DNA of 64,000 nucleotides. Origin: Pseudoalteromonas piscicida. GTDB taxonomy: Bacteria; Pseudomonadota; Gammaproteobacteria; Enterobacterales; Alteromonadaceae. Every line of letters starts with the position of its first letter. Position 1 is the stretch's first letter. The notes beneath the pieces are model-generated. The model had not been told where the DNA came from and did no database searches. It worked only from the letters and a program-made list of their open reading frames with translations. Shown piece after piece: positions 10,207-20,093 of the stretch. The stretch is from contig NZ_CP021646.1 in the NCBI RefSeq assembly GCF_002208135.1, positions 3,750,001-3,814,000 of the forward strand. The letters are read 5' to 3'. The translations under genes were made by a program, and so were the position numbers.

Positions 10207-12759
10207 GTGTTGAAGTTAGAAGAATACTATCAGGACGTGATCTTGCTCGCCGAAGGCGGAATGAGCAAAGTGTACCTTGCTACCGACAAAAAATTAGGCC
10301 GCCGAGTTGCGGTAAAGGTGATATCACTAACTCAGCACACGCAATCAGATGCACTCAACGAAGCCCGCCTGTTAGCGCGTTTTAACCATCCAAACATAGT
10401 ACAAATTTATGATGTTTTTGAAAGCGATGGGCAAATGGCTTTGGAAATGGAATATGTGCAAGGTGCAACTTTACAGCACTACACAAAAACACACGTATTA
10501 ACTACCGAGCAAAAAGTCGAGCTACTAAGCCATATTGCCGATGGCCTGGCCTCAGCTCATGGCCAGAACATTCTTCATTTAGACTTAAAACCTGGCAATA
10601 TACTGGTTAACGAACAGAGCATAGCCAAAATTGCCGACTTTGGTATTTCACAATTAGAAGACAACCAAGCCTCTCGTCCACATACCAGTTACGGTAGCCT
10701 CACAGCAATGTCACCAGAGCAACTTCGTGATGAAACGCTAGACAGTCGCAGTGACTTATTCTCATTCGGGCTAATAGCTTATCAACTGTTAGCTGGACAT
10801 CATCCTTATTTCGAACAAGCTGACGATGGCAGTGACAAGTCTATTGCTGAACAGATCAAGTTCCAGCCATTAAAAGCCAGTGCTAAACGTATTTTAGATA
10901 TTCCCCCTGCACTGGCACAGCTTATTGATCGCTTATTGCAATACGACAAAAACGCTCGCCCAAGTAGCGCGAATGAGATCAGTCAGCAGCTAAAGCAAAT
11001 TTTACACGCCTTTAGCTACGATAACAGCGAAGCGACACTGTCACTTGAACAAATAGAACTACGAGATAGAGCCAGAGAGAAAGCCAAAGCACGTAAAAAG
11101 CAACTAGGTATTGCAGCACTTTTGACCTTTTTAGTGTGCTTAGCCGTTGGTGGATACTGGTATTGGCAGGAAACCAAACCTAAGATCTATATTGCCGCGC
11201 TACCGATAAAATTCACAAACTCTTTTCAACTACTTGAAGCGCATCAACAAAACATCGAGCTAGCAATTAACGACGCACTTAAACAACATTTTTTAAGTAA
11301 TGATGATTACGTCTTCATTTCAGACAATGAAGTAGAGCAAACACAAAAATTTATTGGTGTTGATACACCATTAAAGGCATTGGGGCGTGCGTTAAATAGC
11401 AATGAACTCATTACGATAAAACTAGACTGCAATATTCAAAGCTGCGACATCGTTATTGACTTAGTTGATGCGTCTAATGGAGCCTTGATTAATAGTGCGC
11501 GAACGATGACCTCGAGTGAAAACTACAGCCATGTTTTTGCTGTTACAGCCTCGACCCTCACTTCATTAACCGGACGCTCAACTGATTTGGCCACTGGCAA
11601 TAAAACAATACTGAATAGCTACGCCACACTGCATGATGCTAGCTTGGTAAAAGGGGCGGACCACGCTGCGATATTAAAAGAGTTAACAACGCTGATTGAT
11701 ACTACACCGGACTTCCTGCCGCTGTATTCACTTTACTCTGAACTCGCGCCGCAGTTATATAGAGATAGCTCAAATGATCAAATACTTCTAAACTGGGAGC
11801 AAGTATTAAAGCAGGCCCCCAAGAGATTAAAGGCAAGTACAATTATTCAAGCTTCCTATCTCGAGTTTTATGCGTTTGCAAAAGACAAAACCCGTGCCAA
11901 AGGAACCTTTTTAGCCATTCAGAATTCAGCCAAGGACGAGTATCAAAAGCATGCACTAATCAGCATCTACTATCATTTAATAAACGATTATGCTTCGGCA
12001 CTCCATCACACTGAGCTTGCTTATGAACTTAGGCCAACCTTAAAAGTCATCCGCAATGCAGCCCTGTTCAACATGAAGCTTGGCCAGTATGAAGAGGCCT
12101 TGCCTTACTTACGGGCAGCCAGCCACTACGGCCCTGATAACCTGAAAACACTAAAGGCCATTGCCGATATCTCTCTTCTACTTGGTAAGCTCCATGACGC
12201 AGAAAAATCTTATCAAGCTCTAGTTAAGCGCTCATATACAAGTACGGCTACCTTTAATAATTATGCCATTGTATTGATGCTATTAGGTGATTTAGAACGG
12301 GCACTCGCGTTTGCTGAAAGAGCCTCTCAGTTGGCGCCCAGCAATGTAGAAATTTTACTTAACTACGCAGACATTTACTCACTAATGGGTGAGAAGGCGA
12401 AAGCCAGTGAAGTGTATCTGCAAATTTTAGCCAGTGATCCAGCAAGCCAAGTTGAAGTCGTGCGCATCCAAGCTTTAGCACACCTAGGTAAACACCAAGA
12501 GGCATTAATAGCAATTGATGAATATTTGGCTGAGTATCCCGATTCAGCTGAAGCTTTTTACGTAAAATCGTTAATTCAGACGCTGATAGAAGAAAAGTAT
12601 TCCGCGATGGCTTCACTGAAAAAAAGCATTGATTTAGGCTGGAGTCCGTCTTTTTATCGCCTGTCATGGTTCAGGACATTATGTCACTCGCCATCACTTG
12701 AATTAAGAATCGGCACAGAACACTTTACCTATCTGTGCCAAGTGCAAATTACGAATTAA
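10207..12759 (+). CDS. Membrane-anchored Ser/Thr protein kinase with C-terminal TPR repeats
   Basis: About 850 aa. The N-terminal Hanks-type kinase domain (about 8-270) has all the key residues: Gly-rich loop EGGMSKV (16-22), K37 in VAVK, E52 of helix C, HLDLKPGN with D126/K128/N131, DFG 144-146 and SPE 169-171. It should be active. One transmembrane segment (about 301-320) follows a basic stretch and leads to an extracytoplasmic region of unknown fold (about 325-480), then TPR-like helices (about 500-810). The first codon is GTG at 10207, or TTG at 10210. The 3' end overlaps the convergent gene by 4 bp. Target proteins are unknown. Confidence 0.87.
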   Translation: MLKLEEYYQDVILLAEGGMSKVYLATDKKLGRRVAVKVISLTQHTQSDALNEARLLARFNHPNIVQIYDVFESDGQMALEMEYVQGATLQHYTKTHVLTTEQKVELLSHIADGLASAHGQNILHLDLKPGNILVNEQSIAKIADFGISQLEDNQASRPHTSYGSLTAMSPEQLRDETLDSRSDLFSFGLIAYQLLAGHHPYFEQADDGSDKSIAEQIKFQPLKASAKRILDIPPALAQLIDRLLQYDKNARPSSANEISQQLKQILHAFSYDNSEATLSLEQIELRDRAREKAKARKKQLGIAALLTFLVCLAVGGYWYWQETKPKIYIAALPIKFTNSFQLLEAHQQNIELAINDALKQHFLSNDDYVFISDNEVEQTQKFIGVDTPLKALGRALNSNELITIKLDCNIQSCDIVIDLVDASNGALINSARTMTSSENYSHVFAVTASTLTSLTGRSTDLATGNKTILNSYATLHDASLVKGADHAAILKELTTLIDTTPDFLPLYSLYSELAPQLYRDSSNDQILLNWEQVLKQAPKRLKASTIIQASYLEFYAFAKDKTRAKGTFLAIQNSAKDEYQKHALISIYYHLINDYASALHHTELAYELRPTLKVIRNAALFNMKLGQYEEALPYLRAASHYGPDNLKTLKAIADISLLLGKLHDAEKSYQALVKRSYTSTATFNNYAIVLMLLGDLERALAFAERASQLAPSNVEILLNYADIYSLMGEKAKASEVYLQILASDPASQVEVVRIQALAHLGKHQEALIAIDEYLAEYPDSAEAFYVKSLIQTLIEEKYSAMASLKKSIDLGWSPSFYRLSWFRTLCHSPSLELRIGTEHFTYLCQVQITN

Positions 12760-13220
12760 CTTGGAACATCTGGGTCGTCAATTATCACCCTTGGATCTTG
12801 AGAAAAATAACGCACGACACCATTTTCAGAATTCTTTTTAGCAACAAGTCTGAATTCAATATTCGAGTTGTTATTCTCTACGAGTGTAGCAGCCCTCGCA
12901 TCAGGATTATCTGAAAGCGCTTTGATATCACTCTCACTTAGTGTATTCGCAACGTTCAATGCTTCAATCTCCACCTTAACCGTATGCTTACCTTCTAATT
13001 CGCTTGTAAGGTTATAATTAAAGTTGTCTTGCGCTTCGGTAAAGAAAGTACCATTTTCAGCAAAGCTCCAACCAGCTTCATCGGTAACGAGCTTATAGGT
13101 TAGAACAGCAATGTCACCCTCGGCTAATTTAAGCTTGACTGGCTCATCGTCATTTGAAAATATCCAGTTACCCTCAGCTTTTGGCGTCACCGTGTATTCG
13201 AGTAAAGTAGGTGTACTCAT
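12756..13220 (-). CDS. Small cytoplasmic protein, probable DP-EP family
   Basis: A 154-aa acidic protein without signal peptide or membrane segment, starting MSTPTLLEYTVTPKAEGNW with a good AAGGA site. The beta-rich body and the C-terminal tail with several Asp-Pro bonds (SQDPRVIIDDPDVPS) recall the DP-EP family (DUF1888), known from Shewanella SO1698, for which self-cleavage at Asp-Pro was reported. That assignment is from memory of the family and is tentative. It converges on and overlaps the kinase/TPR gene by 4 bp. Confidence 0.5.
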   Translation of the reverse strand: MSTPTLLEYTVTPKAEGNWIFSNDDEPVKLKLAEGDIAVLTYKLVTDEAGWSFAENGTFFTEAQDNFNYNLTSELEGKHTVKVEIEALNVANTLSESDIKALSDNPDARAATLVENNNSNIEFRLVAKKNSENGVVRYFSQDPRVIIDDPDVPS

Positions 13221-13372
13221 TCTTTTATCCTTCGTTTGTTTATAGAGCTATTCGCATCTATCTAAGCACATGAATAGCAGTAATTCTATTACAGCTGGTT
13301 ACAACTTATAGGCATAAGCCATCATAAGCTCACTATAACTGCATATAGATAATTAACTCGCGATAAATATAG

Positions 13373-13402
13373 AACAAGGGCTACCATCGGCAAGCCCTTG
13401 TT
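13373..13402 (-). terminator. Hairpin downstream of the AsmA-like gene
   Basis: A perfect 10-bp inverted repeat, AACAAGGGCT / AGCCCTTGTT, with a 10-nt loop, about 58 bp past the stop at 13460. The T tract is poor (TCTATATTTATC on the minus strand), so it may be a weak or Rho-assisted terminator. Confidence 0.55.
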
Positions 13403-13459
13403 AAGCTGAAATTGATTTAAAACAAACAGATGAGCTGTTTATTGAAGCGTCATAAAGAT

Positions 13460-15403
13460 CTATCCACCAAACAAACCTTTAAGTTTGTCTTTTACCTTAT
13501 CCTTAACCTTGTCTTTGGCTTTGTCTTTTGCCGCTTCTTTTAGGTCTAAGCTAGTTTCAACTTTGTGGAATGGACCTTTGATCCGCACCGGAATTTTAAA
13601 ACCAGTACTGTCATCGCTACTGGCTTGCCCCTCAATGGTATCAACAATTCCAGTCACCACGCGGTAATCAACTAAAGTTTGTGGTAAATCAACGGTGCCT
13701 TTGCCTGTAACTCGTAGTAATGGGCTTGCCAACGAGAAGTCATCGTTTTGACCTACGCCTTTGGTAAAGACAAAGGTGCCAGTCATGGCTGAGAAGTCGG
13801 TTTTTTGATCTGGGTCGAAATTGGTATTGAGTCCTTGCGATATCGAAGAGAAATCACCTTTGAGCATCTCTTTGCCCTTACGGATCATCTCAGCAAGGTT
13901 TGCGCCTTTTACACCACCATCTTTGAACTCAAAACCTAATTTACCACCTAGAGCATTCACAAATTGCTTTTGACTAACGCCTTGTGTGTTTAACGTCCAA
14001 TTAAGACTACCTTTACCCAATACTTTGTCAAAGCCAATGGCATCAGTCAGTAGTGGCTCAGCATTAATTGCCGTTAACGCAAAGTCAGTACTGATGGCAT
14101 AAGGTTTTGTTGCTGCATTTACAACAACCTTACCTTTACCCTGACCTTCATAGGCTTGGAATTTATCTAGGCTCAATGTTGCCTTACCTGAGTTAAGTAC
14201 TAAGCTGATTTGGTTTTCGCCAAGCTTAATTTCTCTCGCACGTAGCCCTGTAGAGGTGATCTTCACATTCGCATTGAGGCTATTAAATGCTGACAAATCA
14301 ATTGCAGTGTCATCCCATACAATAGGCTGTGCTGGTGCGTCTTCTGGCTCAGGTTGCGTTTGTGGCTTTTCCACAGGCTCTGGCAAATAAGGGTTAAGAT
14401 CTAACATGCCAAGGTCAACGCTCGCGGTAATATCAGGCTTACCTGAGAGAGTGACTTTACTTTGACCTTTTATTACCAATTCGTCCAAGGTCGCTTCTAA
14501 GGTGTTGAGAGTAAAAACTTGCCCTTGCATCGTCATTTTAGCGTTTAGGCCAAAGTCGTTGAACGCATTTTCTTTGGCTTTTAGGTCAACACCCTGCCAC
14601 TTAGCTAGCGCTTTTACCGAGTCGCCAGTCAAGGCTAATTGACCGCGAATGGTTTTACCTTGCTCTGCAATTTCACCTTTATAGTCAAGATTGAACAGCG
14701 CTGATTTTACTTGTTGTTCAACATTAAAGGTTTCACCTTCGATCGCCTTTGCTGGATTATCGAGTGTAGTAACTAGGTTAAAAGTTTGACCTTGAAAAGT
14801 CAGCTTACCGTCGACTTCTAATGGTTGGTACAGTGACGATAGCATCACGCTAATGTCTAAATCAGTTACCTGATATTCAGCGCCTGTCACACCATCAAGA
14901 TAAGTCACCGAGCCACCATAAATCGCCACTTCGCCAAGGCTAACATCTAAGCCTTCCGGTAACTGCATATTACCTTTTGAGCTGGTTTGCGCCGTTGGCG
15001 TGTTTTCTGCTCTGGTGGGTAGCAACTGCCAGTTAGCATTACCTTGTTTGTCGGTTTCTAGAATAATTTTAGGATTATTGATCACAAAGCGCTCAAGCTT
15101 AGCTTCACCAGACAGCGCACTTAACCACGGAATATGCACGGCAAGTTGCTCCATGGCGAACATATCTGGGCGACTGCCCGTTGCCATGTTGGCAAATCGC
15201 ACTTGGTTTAGCTCAATGTGCAGCGTTGGAAAAATACCGATGTCAGAGTCGCCATCGATCGACAGTTTTCTACCTGTCACTGACTCAACCTGTGACGTGA
15301 CTTGGTCAATAATTGCCTGTTTGGGGATTAAAAACGGGGCTGCGATAACAAGAATAATAATAAGCGCGACAATGGCGCCTACGATTTTAACTAGCCGGTT
15401 CAT
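13460..15403 (-). CDS. AsmA family protein
   Basis: A 647-aa protein from the ATG at 15403, which has AAGGAAAAG upstream; the longer frame to 15499 has no such support. An N-terminal membrane anchor (about residues 5-27) is followed by the AsmA N-domain, with the family-typical IVESVTGRKLSIDGD-like and IFPTLHIELNQVRFAN segments. The C-terminal AsmA domain contains FDFAMTGTF-like and GTVDLPQT segments (about 550-610). The end is a Lys/Asp repeat tail (KDKAKDKVKDKVKDK). AsmA/TamB-like proteins span the periplasm and influence outer-membrane assembly or lipid transport; the exact role here is unknown. Confidence 0.85.
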   Translation of the reverse strand: MNRLVKIVGAIVALIIILVIAAPFLIPKQAIIDQVTSQVESVTGRKLSIDGDSDIGIFPTLHIELNQVRFANMATGSRPDMFAMEQLAVHIPWLSALSGEAKLERFVINNPKIILETDKQGNANWQLLPTRAENTPTAQTSSKGNMQLPEGLDVSLGEVAIYGGSVTYLDGVTGAEYQVTDLDISVMLSSLYQPLEVDGKLTFQGQTFNLVTTLDNPAKAIEGETFNVEQQVKSALFNLDYKGEIAEQGKTIRGQLALTGDSVKALAKWQGVDLKAKENAFNDFGLNAKMTMQGQVFTLNTLEATLDELVIKGQSKVTLSGKPDITASVDLGMLDLNPYLPEPVEKPQTQPEPEDAPAQPIVWDDTAIDLSAFNSLNANVKITSTGLRAREIKLGENQISLVLNSGKATLSLDKFQAYEGQGKGKVVVNAATKPYAISTDFALTAINAEPLLTDAIGFDKVLGKGSLNWTLNTQGVSQKQFVNALGGKLGFEFKDGGVKGANLAEMIRKGKEMLKGDFSSISQGLNTNFDPDQKTDFSAMTGTFVFTKGVGQNDDFSLASPLLRVTGKGTVDLPQTLVDYRVVTGIVDTIEGQASSDDSTGFKIPVRIKGPFHKVETSLDLKEAAKDKAKDKVKDKVKDKLKGLFGG

Positions 15404-15602
15404 TGCTTTTCCTTCGTAAGGCTTGGTTCTCTTTATGATAACGGCTGTAGTCGAATATACCATGAATAAAGGCAAATAATTTGTACTGAGCGATTGCAAC
15501 CTTTTGACTAATCGGTATGATCCTCGCCCTTGCCAGTTTTTAGCGTCATTAGCTATATTTTACTGGTTGGTTTATTAATCAAACTTGGAGTATCTAACCC
15601 GC

Positions 15603-16769
15603 ATGAAGAAACTGCTCATATCACCGTCAAACATGGCCTTGGGCGAACAAGAAAGTCAGATTTATCAAAATATCCTCAAACAGGCCACGGAGATCAGCCT
15701 TAATCTGATGGCGGTTAAAGTGGAAAATCACCCTGAAGATTTTCTTGGTTGGTGTTATGAACTGCTTGATGTGGCGAAAAATCGTATCAATTTTGATTTA
15801 CTGGATGACCATCAATTACCCACAGTGAAAAAGCTACAAGATCTGCTCATCGCAGCGATTAGCTTTTTACAACTCAAAACGTTACGCATTGCGCCTTGGC
15901 CTATGGTGGCCGCATTTATTGCCAGTCACAAAGAAGTGATTGCACTAGATGAGCAATTAAAACTGATTGAATACCTTAAACCAATGCGCAGTACTCCACT
16001 TAAAGACATGATTAAAGAGGACCGTCTTGCCTTTAGCGGTAAGCATGCTGCAAATTTAGATACCAGCGTGTATCAGTTTGACGTAGAGTGGTTTGCCTCC
16101 ACTAAAAGTGCAAAAGGCTTTCATCAATTATTAGACGACCTTCCAGGTGCCTTTGATGAAGCGCTAGCTGCAATCCCGGCAGAAGGTGACGTGACGCTCG
16201 AGCATTACCAGTCATTTATGGTCGGGTATTTAAGTGCCTTTGCTGGCAGCGAGGAAAAGCCAACGCTTGCACCAGCCACTCGCCTATTAGCAATGCGTCG
16301 CCCTGATGTGTTCACGCCAATAACCTCGAGCAAGCTTGACGCTTTGTGCCAAGCGCTTGGTGTTGCTAAACTTAACAATCGCGATTTTGAGCGTTACTGG
16401 ACCGATGTCGTCAGTACCATTAAAGCAATGCCATGGTATACGATGGCCACTCCTGTGGATGAGTTTGAAACGCAACTTACTGAAATTAAAGCGCTGCTCC
16501 CATGCCTGTTTTATTACGCGGATAAAGATACCGCCACTAACTCCAATTACTTTAAGCTACTGCATAAACCTCAGCGCAGCGGCACCAGTGGTGGCAAAAA
16601 AACAGTACGCCGCGGTAAAGAGTCAGCAGAAGTGTTAGTCGACCGCGCCCTTGCGGATGAGTCTATTCCAGAGCATATTCGCACCAAACGTGACTCGATA
16701 GTCGCTGAAGTGGAAAAAGGCCGCAGTGTTGATGAAACCATCAGCCTAATGCGCACCATCTTTGGATAA
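15603..16769 (+). CDS. Unrecognised 388-aa cytoplasmic protein
   Basis: I do not recognise this family. From the ATG at 15603 it is a 388-aa, largely alpha-helical soluble protein with no signal peptide or membrane span. A basic, Ser/Gly-rich linker (SGTSGGKKTVRRGKE, about residues 328-343) separates the main body from a small C-terminal helical domain (about 344-388). A TTG at 15585 would extend it by six codons, but GGAG at 15587-15590 fits the ATG better. It stands alone, followed by a 12-bp perfect inverted repeat. Confidence 0.75.
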   Translation: MKKLLISPSNMALGEQESQIYQNILKQATEISLNLMAVKVENHPEDFLGWCYELLDVAKNRINFDLLDDHQLPTVKKLQDLLIAAISFLQLKTLRIAPWPMVAAFIASHKEVIALDEQLKLIEYLKPMRSTPLKDMIKEDRLAFSGKHAANLDTSVYQFDVEWFASTKSAKGFHQLLDDLPGAFDEALAAIPAEGDVTLEHYQSFMVGYLSAFAGSEEKPTLAPATRLLAMRRPDVFTPITSSKLDALCQALGVAKLNNRDFERYWTDVVSTIKAMPWYTMATPVDEFETQLTEIKALLPCLFYYADKDTATNSNYFKLLHKPQRSGTSGGKKTVRRGKESAEVLVDRALADESIPEHIRTKRDSIVAEVEKGRSVDETISLMRTIFG

Positions 16770-16801
16770 CTAACCTAAACTTCAATAACGGCTAGCGCAA
16801 T

Positions 16802-16834
16802 CCATAGCTTGCATTAATACTGTGCAAGCTATGG
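16802..16834 (+). terminator. Perfect hairpin after the 388-aa gene
   Basis: A 12-bp inverted repeat, CCATAGCTTGCA / TGCAAGCTATGG, with a 9-nt loop, 32 bp past the stop at 16769. Only a short T-rich stretch (TACTTT) follows, so function as an intrinsic terminator is likely but not certain. Confidence 0.55.
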
Positions 16835-17038
16835 TACTTTGCACCAGCCATGTGCAACATTTATGCAAATCACTCTGTCCTATTTTCGAAACTTAGAAAT
16901 TAAATTCCTATATTTTTAATAACATAGAATAAATTCTCCGCTATTTCCTGACATTGGCCTCCCCCTTGCACTTACTCTTTGCAGAAAATGCAATGACAAC
17001 AACCGAATAATAACTCTGCGCTCAATGGGGAAAACAGA

Positions 17039-17710
17039 ATGAAAAACAAACCTTTACTTATGCTACTCGGCGGCCTGACTGCGTGCATTTGTGTCTCTGC
17101 TCAGGCGGAAGTAACAGCAAATATTGCGGCAAGCTCAACTTATTACTGGCGTGGTATCACCCAGACTGATGACGGTGCAGCGGTGTCTGGCGGCTTGGAT
17201 TATAGCAATGAGTCAGGGTTTTATGCAGGCACTTGGGTCTCTAACATCGACTTTGGCGACTCTGCCAGTTACGAAATGGATCTGTACGCGGGTTACGCTG
17301 GCGAAATCAAGGGCATGAGTTTTGATTTCGGTTATATCCACTACGCCTACCCCGATGCCAGTGGAGATATTGATTTTGGCGAGATTTACGCCGCGCTTGG
17401 CTGGCAATACTTTACGTTTAAACTCAGCCACCTAGCCACAGCGCAAAGCGACTCAAGCACAGAAGAAGACATGCTATATGCCGAAGTGTCGGCCAGCTTC
17501 CCCATTTTTAAAGACAGTGAATTAACTCTACATATTGGTCGCTCCAGCGGAGACACAGTGCTTGAGTGGACAGGTGAAGACGACGCTTATATGGATTACG
17601 GGGTGAGTTTATCTACGCAAGGCTTTACCTTTGGATTAGTAAAAACCGACTTAGACAGTAGCGATGATATAAAAGCATACGTAAGTTATGGATTAGATTT
17701 TAATCTGTGA
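17039..17710 (+). CDS. TorF-family putative outer-membrane protein
   Basis: A 223-aa protein with a signal peptide cleaved near AQA-E (residue 23). Alternating amphipathic beta strands and a terminal aromatic-rich strand (YVSYGLDFNL) mark a small outer-membrane barrel. The segment after cleavage (VTANIAASSTYYWRGITQTD) is the hallmark of the TorF/Gcw_chp family of putative porins. The upstream GGGGAAAACAGA gives a plausible ribosome binding site. The gene has its own intrinsic terminator. Confidence 0.85.
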   Translation: MKNKPLLMLLGGLTACICVSAQAEVTANIAASSTYYWRGITQTDDGAAVSGGLDYSNESGFYAGTWVSNIDFGDSASYEMDLYAGYAGEIKGMSFDFGYIHYAYPDASGDIDFGEIYAALGWQYFTFKLSHLATAQSDSSTEEDMLYAEVSASFPIFKDSELTLHIGRSSGDTVLEWTGEDDAYMDYGVSLSTQGFTFGLVKTDLDSSDDIKAYVSYGLDFNL

Positions 17711-17774
17711 TGACCAAAGGTGAGCGGTCCTGTGACAGCCGCATCACCTTATTTTTTTACTTGCTGCAACACGT

Positions 17775-17797
17775 AGGGCCGAAAGGCCCTTTTTTTG
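17775..17797 (+). terminator. Intrinsic terminator of the TorF-like gene
   Basis: AGGGCC-GAAA-GGCCCT stem with a stable GNRA-type loop followed by seven T residues, 65 bp after the stop codon. Confidence 0.9.
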
Positions 17798-17853
17798 TGG
17801 CTGAATTTATAAGGCTGTCGCGTAAATTGGTTTCAATCCACGTATGTAACGTT

Positions 17854-18747
17854 TTATGGTACGCTATGCCCAGTAGACGCTGTCCAAATGCGATACCACT
17901 GCTCGCGACTCATGCTAAGTGACTGTGAAGCAAACGCGCTGGCAACTCGAGTGATATTTCCCGTTCCAAGCACAGTGGCGGGTTTCGATGGATGCATGGC
18001 AAGCCATGCGTAGATCACTTGATCAATTTCAGTGCAACCAATCTCTTCACCCACTTGCTGTAGCACCGCACGCAGGCGTTTGGCTTTTTCATCTTCGCTG
18101 GAGAATATTCTCCCCCCTGCCAGTGGCGACCACAGCATAGGATTCATGCCTAGTTGTTGGCACTGATCAAGCGTGCCATCGTCAAGCGCTTTCATCTCAT
18201 AAGGTGAAAACTCAATTTGGTTGGTCACTAAAGCGAAATCGAGTCTCGATTGCAATAAGCCAAGCTGGCTGGGTGTAAAGTTCGAGACCCCAAAATGCAG
18301 CACATCGCCGTTTTGTTTGAGGGTATTAAACGCATCGGCAACTTCATCAGCATCCATCAGATAATCCGGGCGATGGATCAACAGCACATCCAGCCTATCC
18401 GTGCCGAAATGCTTTAGTGACTGCTGCGCTTGGGCAATAATATGCGCCTTACTCGAATCATAGTGGTTCGCCTTTCCCGCTAATCCCAAGCTTGGAAATG
18501 CGGGCTTAATGCCACATTTAGTGATGATCCGAATGTGCTCTCGAATGCTAGGCTCAAGCGCTAAGGCTTTGCCAAACTCCGCCTCACACTGATACTCACC
18601 GTAAATATCAGCATGATCTGTATCGCGTATTCCAAGCTCAATCGCTTGCTTTAAAAAGCGTAAATTTTCTTGCGGCGTAATTTGCCAATCTAATAGCCGC
18701 CAAAACCCCAATACGAATGGGTCAAGTACGCGGGTGTTTGCGTTCAT
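17854..18747 (-). CDS. Aldo/keto reductase (YdhF-like)
   Basis: A 297-aa NADPH-dependent oxidoreductase with the AKR catalytic tetrad: D44 and Y49 (in [10 protein letters not shown]), K77 (IITKCG) and H125 (LLIHRPD). Overall length and the LGFWRL start resemble E. coli YdhF. Its ATG overlaps the purT stop by 4 bp (ATGA), so translation is probably coupled to purT. The physiological carbonyl substrate is unknown. Confidence 0.88.
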   Translation of the reverse strand: MNANTRVLDPFVLGFWRLLDWQITPQENLRFLKQAIELGIRDTDHADIYGEYQCEAEFGKALALEPSIREHIRIITKCGIKPAFPSLGLAGKANHYDSSKAHIIAQAQQSLKHFGTDRLDVLLIHRPDYLMDADEVADAFNTLKQNGDVLHFGVSNFTPSQLGLLQSRLDFALVTNQIEFSPYEMKALDDGTLDQCQQLGMNPMLWSPLAGGRIFSSEDEKAKRLRAVLQQVGEEIGCTEIDQVIYAWLAMHPSKPATVLGTGNITRVASAFASQSLSMSREQWYRIWTASTGHSVP

Positions 18748-19931
18748 AACGTAATTCCTACTTTTGCAACCATTTGCTTGGCTTTCTCGACAGCACTTTC
18801 AGCCGAGTCTGAGCGCGCTAACGCCACACCCATTCTGCGCTTGCCACTCACCTCTGGTTTACCAAACAAACGAATATCCGTTAGTGGCTCTGCAAGCGCT
18901 TGTGCAAGATTGTTGAACTGTAATTGTGTTGACTCCCCTTCGACAAGGATCACGCTAGATGCTGATGGCCCATTGAAGTGAATGGTGGGGATAGGCAAAC
19001 CTAAAATTGCCCGAGCATGCAGCGCAAACTCACTTAAATCTTGCGAGATAAGTGTAACCATGCCGGTATCATGTGGCCTTGGTGAGACTTCGCTGAAGTA
19101 AACTTCATCACCCTTAATAAAGAGTTCAACGCCAAACAGACCCCGACCGCCCAGCGCTGCCGTGACTTTTTCAGCCATCGCTTTGCTGCGCTCTAGCGCG
19201 AGTGCTGACATCTGCTGCGGCTGCCAGCTTTGCTGATAATCACCGTCTTGTTGCACATGTCCAATTGGCTCACAAAAACTCGTACCATCGATATGGCGTA
19301 CGGTTAGCAGCGTAATTTCGTAGTCAAAATCAACAAAACCTTCCACAATCACTCTGCCCTGACCTGCACGCCCACCTTCTTGAGCATAGTGCCAAGCCGC
19401 TTCGATATCCGCGGCACTTTTAATCACACTTTGCCCTTTACCTGACGAGCTCATGATAGGCTTAACCACACACGGCATGCCGATACGCGCGACAGCAGCA
19501 TTAAAGTCTGCCAAGGTGTCAACAAACTGATAGGGTGAAGTCGCAAGTCCAAGCGTTTCAGCGGCAAGACGGCGGATCCCTTCACGGTTCATGGTCAATT
19601 GAGTCGCTTTGGCGGTTGGCACCACCGTGTAACCTTCAGTCTCTAATTCCACCAGCTTATCCGTCGCAATGGCTTCGATTTCCGGCACGATATAATCAGG
19701 TTGCTCTTGTTCAATAATCGCTTTGAGTTTTTCACCATCCAACATAGACAAGGTATAGCTGCGATCTGCCACTTGCATCGCTGGCGCATTGTCGTAGCGA
19801 TCTAAGACAATCACTTCTGCACCTAAGCGCTTAAATTCGATAACGACTTCCTTTCCTAACTCGCCACCACCGCAGAGTAATACTTTGCAAGCAGTTGCCG
19901 AAAAGGGCGTGCCCAGAGGTTTGATTTTCAT
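18744..19931 (-). CDS. purT: Formate-dependent phosphoribosylglycinamide formyltransferase (GAR transformylase 2)
   Basis: A 395-aa ATP-grasp enzyme that makes formyl-GAR from GAR, formate and ATP in purine synthesis. The N-terminal segment with [12 protein letters not shown], the central ATP-grasp domain with [12 protein letters not shown] (about residues 154-165) and [14 protein letters not shown] (metal and substrate binding, about 278-291) are diagnostic. The ATG at 19931 has an AAGGA site, whereas the longer frame to 19961 does not. The aldo/keto reductase gene overlaps its stop codon. Confidence 0.95.
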   Translation of the reverse strand: MKIKPLGTPFSATACKVLLCGGGELGKEVVIEFKRLGAEVIVLDRYDNAPAMQVADRSYTLSMLDGEKLKAIIEQEQPDYIVPEIEAIATDKLVELETEGYTVVPTAKATQLTMNREGIRRLAAETLGLATSPYQFVDTLADFNAAVARIGMPCVVKPIMSSSGKGQSVIKSAADIEAAWHYAQEGGRAGQGRVIVEGFVDFDYEITLLTVRHIDGTSFCEPIGHVQQDGDYQQSWQPQQMSALALERSKAMAEKVTAALGGRGLFGVELFIKGDEVYFSEVSPRPHDTGMVTLISQDLSEFALHARAILGLPIPTIHFNGPSASSVILVEGESTQLQFNNLAQALAEPLTDIRLFGKPEVSGKRRMGVALARSDSAESAVEKAKQMVAKVGITL

Positions 19932-20093
19932 GATGATTCCTTGGTTGGTTTGATGCCCCATGGTAGCGACTTTTTGTCATATGCAAAAGCTGAGAAGACG
20001 GTAATCCAACTCAAAATCACAAAATACACATTTCAAACACATTCTTTACATATTGTACACAAAGAGCATTTTTATATTTAAAGGATTACTTCA

